Assembly (NCBI RefSeq): GCF_013760845.1
Contig: NZ_JACDUU010000006.1
Coordinates: forward strand, 62,001-126,000
From: [Anoxybacillus] calidus
GTDB taxonomy: Bacteria; Bacillota; Bacilli; Bacillales; Anoxybacillaceae
Direction: 5' to 3'
Length of the DNA: 64,000 bases
Positions 16,117-25,517 of the stretch are shown here, in pieces (within the stretch, counting starts at the first letter, position 1; each line of letters opens with the position of its first letter). A model generated the notes under the pieces. The model did not search any database. It saw only the letters and a list, made by a program, of their open reading frames with translations, and was not told the origin of the DNA. Made by a program: the position numbers and the translations under genes.

Positions 16117-16698
16117 GTGAGAGTAGAAACGATGGACCAAGTAATGAAATGGATAACAAAAGTGAAAAAGTCGGATCATGATGCTGCAAATCAACTTGTA
16201 AGCTTCTACTACAAAGACTTGTATGCATATATCTACAGGCAAACGCTAAACAAGGAGCTGGCGATGGACTTAACACAGGAAGCATTTATCAGTATGCTAC
16301 AGTCCATTCATTCGTATGATGAGCGCAAGGCTTCATTTCGAACATGGTTATATAGAATCGCCACTAACCAACTTGTAGATTATTATCGTTCAAAGTATTA
16401 CAAGTATAGTCAAATAGTTACTGAGATGGATGACGAGTTAGAACAAGAACAAGATTTTACGATGAAATTAGAGTACAAGGAGGACATCGAAAGAGTTTTG
16501 ACACTTCTAAATACATTTGAGACGTCAGCTCAGCAGATTTTTCGTCTAAAGCTGTTTGGCGAATATACTTTTGCTGAGATTGCGGCCGTAATCGGGTTAG
16601 CCGAGTCGACCGTGAAAACAAAGTTTTACAGTACATTAAAAAAAGTGAAAAAAGAATTGGTAGGTGATGCTCATGAAAAAAGAAAAGTTCAAAATTGA
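16117..16698 (+). CDS. ECF-family RNA polymerase sigma factor
   Basis: The 193-residue protein shows sigma region 2 (DLTQEAFISMLQSIHSYDERKASFRTWLYRIATNQLVDYYR, the DLTQEAF helix and FRTWLYRIA core-binding motif) and region 4 (QQIFRLKLFGEYTFAEIAAV followed by IGLAESTVKTKFYSTLKKVKK). There is no additional domain, so it is an ECF sigma. GTG 16117 or ATG 16132 are possible starts. The following membrane-protein gene overlaps its end, so that protein is the natural candidate for an anti-sigma partner. Downstream lie an ABC exporter ATPase and two permeases, so the sigma probably controls this export operon. Confidence 0.92.
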   Translation: MRVETMDQVMKWITKVKKSDHDAANQLVSFYYKDLYAYIYRQTLNKELAMDLTQEAFISMLQSIHSYDERKASFRTWLYRIATNQLVDYYRSKYYKYSQIVTEMDDELEQEQDFTMKLEYKEDIERVLTLLNTFETSAQQIFRLKLFGEYTFAEIAAVIGLAESTVKTKFYSTLKKVKKELVGDAHEKRKVQN

Positions 16699-17434
16699 CT
16701 TTCCAAGTGATGAAGAAATTGCTAGACAAATCAGTTTTATTGTAAAGGAGGGATTGCCAAAGAAAGAGACTTTCATCAAACAAGTGTATACCATTTATCA
16801 ACAATTGGGTTTCCGATTTTTATTCCCAAACATTACAGAGCTTACCTTTATCTCTATATTAATCGCAATATTCCTTTTCACTACAGGACTGCAAGCGCGG
16901 GAGTATTTTGAGGCGGAGTCAGGAAGTGTATACACCTTTATCTTTGTAACCTCGCCGGTAGTATATTTAGTTATTTGCTCGTTTTCATGGTATCACATGT
17001 GGGACAACAGGACATATGAGCTGGAGATGACCTGCAAGTATGACCTCTTTCAGCTGACAGCTGTTAGGATGCTTGCCTTCAGCATTTTTTGTTTCGCGCT
17101 CAATACCGTGTTTATTATAGCGATGGTCAATTCCTATCATCATATTTCATTTGTTAAGGCGTTCCTCATCTCAACGACAGGATTGTTTCTATTCTCTACA
17201 TTGACACTGCTTGTGTTAATGAACAATAAATCGAAGATTATCAAGATATCGTTGTTGGTAGGATGGATAGCAGTAAATTTATTCGCATTTATTTGGAGCA
17301 AGAACTTTTACCTGCTAGTTCTCAACAACATTTCTATCTCTGTATACGCTGTAATTAACGTGAGTCTAGTAGTTCTCTATATCAAACATTTACAAAAAAT
17401 GATGCAGTTTAGAAAAACAGAAGGGGTGGCTTAA
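16673..17434 (+). CDS. Multi-span membrane protein of the ECF operon (possible anti-sigma/ABC accessory)
   Basis: ATG 16673 lies inside the end of the sigma gene with AGGTGA upstream, so the two are translationally coupled. The 253-residue product has a soluble N-terminal arm of about 45 residues (DEEIARQISFIVKEGLPKKE) and six predicted membrane spans. The arm could bind the sigma factor, as in other ECF operons where the second gene is a membrane anti-sigma. It has no zinc-type anti-sigma motif (HxxxCxxC). It may instead be a permease-like subunit. I do not recognise a named family. Confidence 0.7.
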   Translation: MKKEKFKIDFPSDEEIARQISFIVKEGLPKKETFIKQVYTIYQQLGFRFLFPNITELTFISILIAIFLFTTGLQAREYFEAESGSVYTFIFVTSPVVYLVICSFSWYHMWDNRTYELEMTCKYDLFQLTAVRMLAFSIFCFALNTVFIIAMVNSYHHISFVKAFLISTTGLFLFSTLTLLVLMNNKSKIIKISLLVGWIAVNLFAFIWSKNFYLLVLNNISISVYAVINVSLVVLYIKHLQKMMQFRKTEGVA

Positions 17435-17435
17435 C

Positions 17436-18317
17436 TTGTTAGTCGTCAATCATGTGAGTAAAAGCTATGGCAAATTCGAGGCACTCAAGGATATTAATTT
17501 AGAGTTTTCGAACGGGGTATACGGACTCCTTGCACCGAATGGAGCAGGAAAAACGACGCTCATTAAGATGTTAACGACACTCATTTTTCCAAGCTCAGGA
17601 GAAATTTTGTACAACGGAACCAATATTGCGAGATTGGGTGAGAAGTATCGGGAGTTATTAGGGTACTTACCGCAAGATTTTGGATACTACAAAAACTATA
17701 GCCCGAGGCAATTTCTTTCGTATTTAGGTGCATTGAAGGGCATGGACAAAAAAGTGGTCAATAAGAGAATGGATGAGCTGTTAAAACTCGTTGCACTTGA
17801 AGATGTCGCTACAAAAAAGATGAAAAAATTTTCCGGGGGAATGATTCAACGGGTCGGGATTGCACAAGCGATGCTGAATGATCCGAAGATACTTATCCTA
17901 GACGAACCAACAGCAGGACTGGATCCGAAAGAACGTGTGCGGTTTCGGAATTTGTTGTCGGAGCTTGCAAGAGATCGCATCGTCATCCTGTCCACTCATA
18001 TTGTTTCAGACGTAGAATCCATTGCGAATGAAATCATTATGATTAAAGACAAGCAGGTATTATATAAAGGCAGTATAGACGAGATTTGTAAAAAAATTGC
18101 GGGAATGGTGTATGAGACAAGCATTCCATATGAACAGGCGAACATGTTTAAGAAGGAAGTCTTTTCATTATCTGAAAAACAAGAGGATGGTTTGTTGAAA
18201 ATAAGGTTTATTTCAAAGAAGACTCCTGAACCAACCTGGACGGCTGTGAAACCAAATCTTGAAGATGTATTTCTGTACGTATACCGTGATGACATACAGG
18301 AGTCGGGTGCATCATGA
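17436..18317 (+). CDS. ABC transporter ATP-binding protein
   Basis: The 293-residue ATPase begins at TTG 17436, one base after the previous stop, with GGGGTGG in front. Walker A reads APNGAGKTT (about 33-41) with the usual Gly-Pro replaced by Ala-Pro. The Q-loop region is GYLPQDFGYY, the signature is FSGGMIQRV (about 130), Walker B is ILILDEPTAGLDP and the switch His lies in STHIVSD. The sequence resembles exporters of the CcmA/YtrB type paired with ABC-2 membrane proteins. The C-terminal 80 residues are a typical accessory domain. It overlaps the next gene by four bases. Confidence 0.93.
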   Translation: MLVVNHVSKSYGKFEALKDINLEFSNGVYGLLAPNGAGKTTLIKMLTTLIFPSSGEILYNGTNIARLGEKYRELLGYLPQDFGYYKNYSPRQFLSYLGALKGMDKKVVNKRMDELLKLVALEDVATKKMKKFSGGMIQRVGIAQAMLNDPKILILDEPTAGLDPKERVRFRNLLSELARDRIVILSTHIVSDVESIANEIIMIKDKQVLYKGSIDEICKKIAGMVYETSIPYEQANMFKKEVFSLSEKQEDGLLKIRFISKKTPEPTWTAVKPNLEDVFLYVYRDDIQESGAS

Positions 18318-19570
18318 ATGTTTTGAGGTTTGAACTGAAAAAAGCGTTTCAGTCACCAGTTGTAAGTATATTGATTATGTTATTTTTATTTTTTAACTTT
18401 TGGTTGATATATAAACATGCTGGAATTCGTGAAGAGCTGAAGGTGACCAACCAGTTAGTGGAGAGGTTTGGCTACAAGATTGATAGCGAGATGTCTGCGA
18501 AGTTACAAGACTATTATCAGTCAAAGCTGCAGAAAATGAACAAACTTACAAACGAAAAATTCGGGAAAACATACGAACGTGCAGGAGATTTTTTCGCGGA
18601 ATATGAGCATAGAAACAAGGAACTGAGTGAAGAAGAACTTCATGTTATTACTGAGACGGCCATTGTCGAAAGCTATTATGAACTAATACAAAAAATAGAC
18701 CAAACGTATCGCCATTTAGATTTATCTCAAAATGCTAAGATGGACATTAAAGGGTATGGCCTGAGCGGAAAAACAGCTGAAGTGACGCGAGAGTACTATA
18801 TAAAATTGAAGAACCGTCTAGACGAATTAATCGAGGCAGGGGAACATAAGAACTTATTTTTCATTGGATATGTGTATCATATGCATTCATTCCTCTTCAA
18901 AGATTTAATGCGGCAGATGATCTTTGAAGTAATGATACTCGTCGTACTCATTACGGGACATGTCACGACCTATGAATTTCAAAACCAAACATGTTTAACG
19001 GTTTATGCTTCAAAAAGAGGCAGAAAGCTCATGCTGGATAAGCTTGTCGCTAATTTGTTCGCCAGTTTGTGTATTTGCGCCGTCATTCTCGGAGCCACGC
19101 TGTTAGTCTATTTCCTTGTCTTCGATTACAGCGGCCTCTGGGGGATACCGATTAGCAGCTTCTTTAATAGTGAATTTTCCTTTCCGTATATTTCATGGTG
19201 GAAACTTCCATTTGGAATATATCTAAGCTGTGTGTTGGTTGTTTTCATCATTTGTCAGCTTTTTTTCACTGTCATTACTTATTCCATCGCCGTATGGATC
19301 AAAAACAACTATCTGGTCTATGCAGTATTTGCCATCTTATTTGGTTTTTGTGTCTTAATACCGGGAATCATTCCCAAGAACTTGACTGCGATATTTTGGA
19401 CAAGATATACACCTTTTTCACTTATTTTAAATCCACATCTTTGGTTCATTGGCTGGAATGTATTCACTCCAAAAAAATATGAATGGACGACGACTGTCAT
19501 ATGGACATGTCTGCTAGCCATTGCAACCGTGGTCACCTTCTTAAAATTTAATAAAGAGCAAATCGACTAG
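18314..19570 (+). CDS. ABC-2-type permease subunit 1
   Basis: The 418-residue protein has one membrane span near the N-terminus (about 13-32), a large extracytoplasmic helical loop of about 170 residues, and five or six spans in the C-terminal half. This is the layout of ABC-2 exporters. Its ATG overlaps the ATPase stop (ATGA), so the two are translationally coupled. With the next gene it probably forms a heterodimeric channel. The cargo is unknown; a lipid, peptide antibiotic or envelope precursor would fit the ECF sigma context. Confidence 0.85.
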   Translation: MNVLRFELKKAFQSPVVSILIMLFLFFNFWLIYKHAGIREELKVTNQLVERFGYKIDSEMSAKLQDYYQSKLQKMNKLTNEKFGKTYERAGDFFAEYEHRNKELSEEELHVITETAIVESYYELIQKIDQTYRHLDLSQNAKMDIKGYGLSGKTAEVTREYYIKLKNRLDELIEAGEHKNLFFIGYVYHMHSFLFKDLMRQMIFEVMILVVLITGHVTTYEFQNQTCLTVYASKRGRKLMLDKLVANLFASLCICAVILGATLLVYFLVFDYSGLWGIPISSFFNSEFSFPYISWWKLPFGIYLSCVLVVFIICQLFFTVITYSIAVWIKNNYLVYAVFAILFGFCVLIPGIIPKNLTAIFWTRYTPFSLILNPHLWFIGWNVFTPKKYEWTTTVIWTCLLAIATVVTFLKFNKEQID

Positions 19571-19580
19571 GGGGATTTTT

Positions 19581-20729
19581 GTGAGAATTATATTATATGA
19601 ATTAAAGAAACTTTTTCAATTAAAGATGGTGTGTTTACTTTTTATCATTAGCTTCATCTTCTATCGGCATTTCATTCATTTTGACTTAGAACACTTTCCA
19701 AACGGGAGACCGGCTCTCGATTCTTACCATATAAGTATGGAAATGATTGAACAGTACGGATATCAGATGAATCAGGAAGAATTTGAACACTTTAAAAAAG
19801 TCTATGAAAAAGAGAGGGCTGCAGCCGATGCGTATTTGCAAGCACGACAGGAGTACGTAGACGCAGGACTAGACACCTACGAGAAGTTTCGTACAGCGGA
19901 TATAGAAAAAAAACAGGAAATTAGGAAACTGACGAATCAGATTATGTTTGTAGATGAAGTTGATTTATTTTGGGAACTACAAGCACGGGAACATTTGATT
20001 GAGTATTACGAATACAGAAATTTCCTGTATTCTAATATGAAATTTGGAGACCTCCCATTGACTGCAGAGCAGAAAGAAAGGATAAAGGATACCATTGCAT
20101 CCGGCAACATTATGTCAGCCGAGGTATTCGAAAATTACAATTCCCTTATCCGTCATGTTGCCATTCTCATCGTAATAAGTATCATGTTTATGATTTCGCC
20201 GATTTTCCTGCAGGATCGCTGGAATCATGTCGTATTTCTGCAATACTCAAACAAAACAGGCCGTAAAATTTTTAACCTGAAACTTCAGACAGCTTTAATT
20301 GCGGCAGGCTTTATTACAACGGTGCAACTTGGTCTGTTTTTTATACTTTATAGAGGCAATAAAGTGGGGATGTTTTTGAATGCTAACATTAACTCGGTCT
20401 TTACTCATGAAGTATTTTGGTTTGAGCTAACATTTCTACAATATATCCTTTTGACCATCGTTTCAATTTATATACTTGTGTTCACGTTAACCATTATTGT
20501 TGCAGTTCTATCCAACCGGGCTCCTAATTATATATCAGTGGTTGGACTTCAAGTGCCGCTCGCCATTTTGTTATTTGTAGTTGTTATCGATTATTTGGTA
20601 GTACGTATCACAAACATCAGATTGCCAATATACTTCTTGCCATCTGCATATGTTTTGTTAATCCTAATTGGCAGTTTCCTATATTTCTGGTCTGTTAAAA
20701 GGGAGAAGAAAGTCGATCTTTTACACTAG
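19581..20729 (+). CDS. ABC-2-type permease subunit 2
   Basis: The 382-residue protein has the same architecture as the preceding subunit: N-terminal span (about 12-27), a charged external domain with many Glu/Lys/Tyr residues, and C-terminal spans from about 190. It starts with GTG 19581 behind GGGGGAT, ten bases after the previous gene. It completes the ECF sigma/membrane/ATPase/permease operon, which ends near the hairpin at 20860-20903. Confidence 0.85.
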   Translation: MRIILYELKKLFQLKMVCLLFIISFIFYRHFIHFDLEHFPNGRPALDSYHISMEMIEQYGYQMNQEEFEHFKKVYEKERAAADAYLQARQEYVDAGLDTYEKFRTADIEKKQEIRKLTNQIMFVDEVDLFWELQAREHLIEYYEYRNFLYSNMKFGDLPLTAEQKERIKDTIASGNIMSAEVFENYNSLIRHVAILIVISIMFMISPIFLQDRWNHVVFLQYSNKTGRKIFNLKLQTALIAAGFITTVQLGLFFILYRGNKVGMFLNANINSVFTHEVFWFELTFLQYILLTIVSIYILVFTLTIIVAVLSNRAPNYISVVGLQVPLAILLFVVVIDYLVVRITNIRLPIYFLPSAYVLLILIGSFLYFWSVKREKKVDLLH

Positions 20730-20859
20730 AAGTTGCATCACATAAAAGTAGATGCTGGTGGAACAACGATGACTGATATACAGCTTTGATACTTTCTACA
20801 CATTCTTAAACTCGTTTTGGAATGTGTTTTCAAGACCTAATCCAAATCCCTAAAAATAA

Positions 20860-20903
20860 AGGAGAGTACAATTAGTTATTGAATAAAATGTACTCTCCTT
20901 CTT
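20860..20903 (+). terminator. Terminator after the ECF-ABC operon
   Basis: AGGAGAGTACA (20860-20870) pairs perfectly with TGTACTCTCCT (20889-20899) across an 18-nt loop, followed by TCTTTTA. A reversed copy of the CTAACGGGTGCTT repeat piece follows at about 20914. Confidence 0.65.
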
Positions 20904-21003
20904 TTATAAACTAAGCACCCGTTAGCGGAATAGTGCATATTATGATTATTTAGTTACAGATGTTGAACTATTTGTTACTAAAGAAGAATCCATTGAAGCA
21001 AAA

Positions 21004-21428
21004 GTAGTATTCTTTTATTTTTGCTTGTTTTGGTTGGTTGTTCGAATAGTGTAGAGAAAGCTAAAGAAGAACAATGGAAAGTTAGTCCAACATTCTCTAC
21101 GGACTATGGTGCAATGTTTGGTAAGGAAGGAAAAATAGGCATTATTGGTGGGGAAGTAAAAGCAGGAAAAGAACAAAAGTGGATGTGGCATTTTTGGGGT
21201 TCGGAGGATATTTCTTATAAAGAGTGGGAAGTAAAGGCTGTTCACCAAACTACCAATAAAGAAATCAATCCAATCCTGTTTAAAGATGAAAAGTTAACAC
21301 CGAAAGATAAAGAAATTCAAGGACATGCTCGTTCATAAGTATCTTTTCCATCGCCAGGATTATGGAAAATTAAAGTGTTTATTGACAATGATTTTTTTGA
21401 TGAAGTGATTGTTGAGGTTAAAAACTAA
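21004..21428 (+). pseudogene. Frameshifted DUF4871-type lipoprotein
   Basis: The reading frame has a lipoprotein-like ILLFLLVLVGCSN with Cys in the lipobox, then KVSPTFSTDYGAMFGKEGK, a GKEQKWMWHFWG block and a GHARS stop at 21338. A second frame immediately after it continues with FPSPGLWKIKVFIDNDFFDE and ends at TAA 21426-21428, which is the usual C-terminal strand of DUF4871 proteins. There is a stop codon (TGA) just before the signal peptide and no proper start, so both ends of the gene are damaged. Confidence 0.65.
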
Positions 21429-21479
21429 ACATTTTCGCCCCTTGTATAGTCCGTATAGTAGAGAATAGATTGCAGAAAC

Positions 21480-21640
21480 TGCCTTTGCAGATGAAGAAGA
21501 GATAGATTCGGCGATTGCTGCAGCAGAAAAAAGTGAATTTGAATATCAATTCACAACAATAAATTTTCTTACAAAAAAATCCGGTGTTATAGTCCGATAA
21601 TTGAATATTAATGCATAAAATCTAAGAAAATCATTTGAAG
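21480..21640 (+). repeat. Recurring remnant with the TTGAATATTAATGCAT motif, copy 2
   Basis: About 21480-21600 reads as protein (FADEEEIDSAIAAAEKSEF, then FLTKKSGVIVR) and then stops. The following bases (TTGAATATTAATGCAT, AAATCTAAGAAAATCA) recur at 12207-12248 and 32781-32820. Aligned with the copy at 32740-32820 the protein reads KKSGVIVR or EEPGVIIR followed by LNINA. I take these as pieces of one gene family that has decayed in several places. Confidence 0.5.
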
Positions 21641-21649
21641 TTAACTTAA

Positions 21650-21907
21650 CTAAAAAAGAAAAACCTATTCGTTTATATATGAGCGGTCGAAAAACCATTA
21701 AGGAATTTTACGACTGGATTTATCATGATAAAGGATTGTACTTCAAACGAAAATTCGAAGCGTTCCTGGATCAAAATTTGGATACAGGATACAGAAACAT
21801 TGCAAAATGCGAAATTAAAGATAAAACATGCTGTTGCAGAAAGAAAAAAGCTTTTATCGATGAATATGAAATGTCTTTGTTTCCAGTTCAGAAACAGATG
21901 TCGTTGA
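21650..21907 (+). pseudogene. LAGLIDADG-like homing endonuclease remnant, copy 1
   Basis: The segment RLYMSGRKTIKEFYDWIYHD followed by KGLYFKRKFEAFLDQ matches the C-terminal part of LAGLIDADG endonucleases, where a W-I/L-Y-D core precedes a YL-RK helix. A 7-base GATACAG duplication and further shifts break the frame soon after. No upstream catalytic motif remains. A close relative lies at 33318-33760. Confidence 0.55.
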
Positions 21908-22152
21908 GGCTCATTAAAGCTGTCTTTGCTTTTTATCTTATGGGGCGAATATTCGAGATCGAGATGTCAAGGCCTTAACATCCGCGATACATGGCATTGT
22001 TTAGAGCCACATTTGATATAATAACTATTTCTTTATATTATCGTATTTATAAAATGAATCTAAAAACTAGGAGAGAACAGTGGTTCAAAATCGGGAATTC
22101 TGAACCTTATACCTTTTTATAATAAACTTTTATTTCATTTAGGAACTTCAGC

Positions 22153-22878
22153 CTATTGATTAAGTTTATGTATTTCCCGAGCCATAGATTCTAAAATATA
22201 AACAACAGGTACTTGCGTAGTAATATTAGATCCTTCAAAAAATTCCTCTGTTACATAATAGGAAATATTTATATCAGAGATTTTTGCAACGGTTGAGAGT
22301 TTATTGTTTGTAATACTAACGATTTTACTTCCTTTTTGTTTAAGTTGGTTAAGATGAGTGACGGTAAAATGATTTTCTCCTGAGACAGATAAAGCGATTG
22401 TTACGCTATTATTACGGAGTTTGGAATGAATCGGAAAGTGAGGATCTTTAATATACAACGAAAATTTACCTAAGCTTGAGAAATATCTTGCACCATATTC
22501 AGCAAGAATACCAGAGCTTCCAATCCCAATAAAAATCACGTTATCTGCTTCGGTAACGAGCCTTGCAGCCTCCCTAATTTTTTCTTCTAAATCACCTTTT
22601 AACGTTCGCTCAAAAAATTCTACTATTGATTGTTGGGAACTTTTTATCATCGTCTTTTTATTCTCTTTTAAATGCATTTTAAGCTTTACTTTAAATTCGG
22701 AAAAGCCCTCACAATTCAGTTTCCTGCAAAAACGTAAAATTGTCGCTGTTGATACATGGGTTTCAGCCGCTAGTTCACGAATTCGCATATAAACCACTTT
22801 ATCACTGTTTTGACAAATATAATTGTATAAAGAAGTTTCTAATTCATTAAAAGAAGCGATGATGTCATTTGAAAACAT
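22153..22878 (-). CDS. MurR/RpiR-family transcriptional regulator
   Basis: The 241-residue protein has an N-terminal RpiR helix-turn-helix (ELAAETHVSTATILRFCRKL, then GFSEFKVKL) and a C-terminal SIS sugar-phosphate isomerase fold (VIFIGIGSSGILAEYGARYF and ALSVSGENHFTV). The SIS domain binds a phosphorylated sugar that controls DNA binding. I use ATG 22878, which has GAAGGAGA in front. The longer frame lacks one. No sugar operon is adjacent, so its regulon is not visible here. Confidence 0.88.
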   Translation of the reverse strand: MFSNDIIASFNELETSLYNYICQNSDKVVYMRIRELAAETHVSTATILRFCRKLNCEGFSEFKVKLKMHLKENKKTMIKSSQQSIVEFFERTLKGDLEEKIREAARLVTEADNVIFIGIGSSGILAEYGARYFSSLGKFSLYIKDPHFPIHSKLRNNSVTIALSVSGENHFTVTHLNQLKQKGSKIVSITNNKLSTVAKISDINISYYVTEEFFEGSNITTQVPVVYILESMAREIHKLNQ

Positions 22879-22957
22879 TGCTCCAGTTTCTCCTTCAGTA
22901 AAAAGTATCGTAACCTGCAACAAAACACAATTATAATAGTTTTTCGTTTCCTATCCT

Positions 22958-23101
22958 TTACTTTGTTTTTTGTAGCTGTTGCATACTGTATATGTAAATT
23001 TGTTCATTCTTCGCTAAAGTAGCACAATTTTTTGAGAAGTAACCTTTCAACCGGCTAAAGCGAGTCAATAAGGTGAACATGGCAATCATTGCTTTACGCA
23101 T
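22958..23101 (-). CDS. Possible 47-aa basic peptide
   Basis: ATG 23101 (minus strand) follows AAAGGAAAAT and opens 47 codons beginning MRKAMIAMFTLLTRFSRLKG. The product is short, basic and mildly hydrophobic at the start. It lies 80 bases upstream of the RpiR gene on the same strand and could be a small partner or a chance frame. It is not recognised. The remaining sequence to 23460 holds no other gene I can see. Confidence 0.3.
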   Translation of the reverse strand: MRKAMIAMFTLLTRFSRLKGYFSKNCATLAKNEQIYIYSMQQLQKTK

Positions 23102-23460
23102 AAAATATTTTCCTTTCTATTGAATCTATGGCTATGATAGCAGTAAGAATACGGATTCGTTGTGATAAATTTCACAATAAAAGTGAAATCGTCCTCAACA
23201 GTTACAATTTATTGAAATCCATAAATTCTGCAAATTTAGTTTATAAAATAAAAATTACTTCTCTTATATAAATCGCCCAAAGGACAGAAACAAGGAGAAC
23301 ATACAGATTTTTATTCAAAAGTTTTAAGTCTCAACGGTTTAGTTCTATATACCATTCTGTTATTTGGAAAAGGTTGATTTAATCACTCCAAATATGTAAA
23401 AATCCAACAAAAACTTTTCGAAAATATATAAAAGTGAATGGACTGAAAGGAAGGACAAAA

Positions 23461-24831
23461 GTGAGAAAAATTTCGTTTAAATTAGGACTTTTATTTTTTG
23501 TATTTGTATTAGGAGTAGAAACGGTTTTATTTACGTCACTATATGTTACTCTGGTTAATTCTAGAATTAATGAGGAATTTGAGCAACTGTTAGCAAGAGG
23601 GAATAATCATCGCGATGTGTTGGAAAAAAATTATGACCCTTCTACGTTAGAACATGTCACAATGATGGAGTCTGAAGCGGAGACGGACGTCGTTATTACA
23701 AATGACAAGGGGAATGTATTATATTTTTCAGATCATATTTTACCATTTGCCAAAAGAATTATAAAAAACAAAGCTAAAAACATTCCCCATGATGGTATGA
23801 TTGTACAAAAAAATTGGCAAAAAGAGTCACATATTTCAACAGTAAGTCCGATTCGGGTTGACGGAAAGATAAAAGGGTATGTCTATATGTTCCAAAATAC
23901 GGATTCTATTCAAAACATGATTTATAAGTTAAAACATCATTTCATTATGGTTGGAATTCTTTCTGTATTTTTAACCATAATTACGATTGCTTTCTTATCA
24001 AGAGTTATTACAATCCCTCTCATTCGTATGAAACAGGCGACCGAAAAATTGAGTAAAGGTGATTTTTCTGTTCGTTTGCATGTAAAAGGGGGGGACGAAT
24101 TGGCGGAATTAGGGAAAGCAATTCAAACATTGGCAAGGGATTTAGAATACTTAAAAAAAGAAAGAAAAGAATTTCTCGCCAGTATTTCTCATGAGCTTCG
24201 TACTCCTCTAACTTATATAAAAGGATATGCTGATATAGCTCGGAGACCAAACATTGAGGAAGAAGAGAGAAATCGATATTTGTCAATTATCTATGAAGAA
24301 GCAGAGCATATGCAAAAATTAGTGAAGGATCTCTTTGAGTTAGCACAGATGGATCAACATTCATTTCAGATTCATAAGGAACCTACAAACTTATGTTCTT
24401 TCTTAAAAAAATTGCATAACAAAATGTATCCTGCTTTTCAGGCGAAAAACATGTCTCTTGTATATCACTGTGATGGAAACATTACTGTCCGTATAGACCA
24501 AAAACGGTTTGAGCAAGTGATGATGAATCTGTTAGACAATGCTTTAAAATATTCTGATCAAGGTTCTACCGTTTCTATTGATGTAAGGGCGGAGAAAAAG
24601 AACATAGTGATTATTGTTTCAGATGAGGGAACAGGAATCCCTGAAGAGGATTTGCCGCATATTTTTGAACGGTTATACCGAGTAGATAAATCAAGATCAA
24701 GAGCCAGCGGTGGCACGGGATTAGGCTTAGCGATAGTAAAAGAAATTATTGAAGCGCACGGAGGTTCTATTTATGCGGATAGTATCTACAGAAAAGGAAC
24801 TAAAATGATTATTACATTACCGGAGGGATGA
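23461..24831 (+). CDS. Sensor histidine kinase
   Basis: The 456-residue kinase has a first membrane span (about 6-26), an external sensing loop of about 130 residues, a second span (about 160-180) and a HAMP domain (ITIPLIRMKQATEKLSKGDF). The phosphorylation site is SHELRTPLTYIKGY, and the ATPase has the N box MMNLLDNALKYS, DEGTGIP and GTGLGLAIVKEI. GTG 23461 is chosen for the GAAAGGAAGG upstream. The stop overlaps the response-regulator ATG. The operon order kinase-regulator-TVP38 and the nearby copper genes hint at an envelope or metal signal, but the stimulus is unknown. Confidence 0.93.
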   Translation: MRKISFKLGLLFFVFVLGVETVLFTSLYVTLVNSRINEEFEQLLARGNNHRDVLEKNYDPSTLEHVTMMESEAETDVVITNDKGNVLYFSDHILPFAKRIIKNKAKNIPHDGMIVQKNWQKESHISTVSPIRVDGKIKGYVYMFQNTDSIQNMIYKLKHHFIMVGILSVFLTIITIAFLSRVITIPLIRMKQATEKLSKGDFSVRLHVKGGDELAELGKAIQTLARDLEYLKKERKEFLASISHELRTPLTYIKGYADIARRPNIEEEERNRYLSIIYEEAEHMQKLVKDLFELAQMDQHSFQIHKEPTNLCSFLKKLHNKMYPAFQAKNMSLVYHCDGNITVRIDQKRFEQVMMNLLDNALKYSDQGSTVSIDVRAEKKNIVIIVSDEGTGIPEEDLPHIFERLYRVDKSRSRASGGTGLGLAIVKEIIEAHGGSIYADSIYRKGTKMIITLPEG

Positions 24832-25505
24832 GCATGTACACGATTTTACTTGTTGACGATGAAAAACGAATGTTAGATTTACTTGATCTTTATCTCTCCC
24901 CGAAAGGATATCATTGTGTAAAGTGTGAGTCCGGTTTATCAGCGATACAGTACTTAGAAAATAACAAAGTGGATTTAGTTTTGCTGGATATTATGATGCC
25001 GGAACTGGATGGTTGGGAAACTTGTAAACGAATTAGAGATTTTTCCAATGTCCCTATTATCATGGTGACCGCAAGAGATCAAACGTTAGATATAGTCAAA
25101 GGGCTCAATATTGGAGCAGATGATTATATCACAAAACCGTTTGACGAAGCCGAGCTCCTTGCCCGCATAGAGGCGGTGCTGCGCCGCTCTGTGGGAAAGC
25201 GTTCGAAAATAGAATTTCAAGGATTAGTGTGGGATGAAGACCAGCATAAAGTTCAATATAAAAACCATCCTATTTGTCTAACACCTAAAGAGTTTGCTGT
25301 ATTAGGGCTTTTTCTGAAAAATCCAAGCAGAGTGTTTAGCAGAGAACAAATCATCGTGTCATTATGGGGCTATAATGCAAATACAGAAGAGCGTACAATA
25401 GACTCTCATGTGAAAAATATTAGAGAAAAGCTTAGACAAGTTGGTTTTCCGATAGATCAATTTCTCCAAACCGTTTGGGGGGTGGGGTATAAATGGGAGG
25501 CATAA
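24828..25505 (+). CDS. OmpR-family response regulator
   Basis: The 225-residue protein has a receiver domain with acidic pair DDE, the phosphorylatable Asp in LVLLDIMMP (about 54), the Thr/Lys switch MVTARD and ITKPFD, and a winged-helix DNA-binding domain (PKEFAVLGLFLKNPSRVFSR followed by SHVKNIREKLRQ). It is the cognate partner of the preceding kinase (4-base overlap). In most Bacillus pairs the regulator gene comes first, so this order is less common. Confidence 0.95.
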   Translation: MSMYTILLVDDEKRMLDLLDLYLSPKGYHCVKCESGLSAIQYLENNKVDLVLLDIMMPELDGWETCKRIRDFSNVPIIMVTARDQTLDIVKGLNIGADDYITKPFDEAELLARIEAVLRRSVGKRSKIEFQGLVWDEDQHKVQYKNHPICLTPKEFAVLGLFLKNPSRVFSREQIIVSLWGYNANTEERTIDSHVKNIREKLRQVGFPIDQFLQTVWGVGYKWEA

Positions 25506-25517
25506 GGTAAGAAGAGG

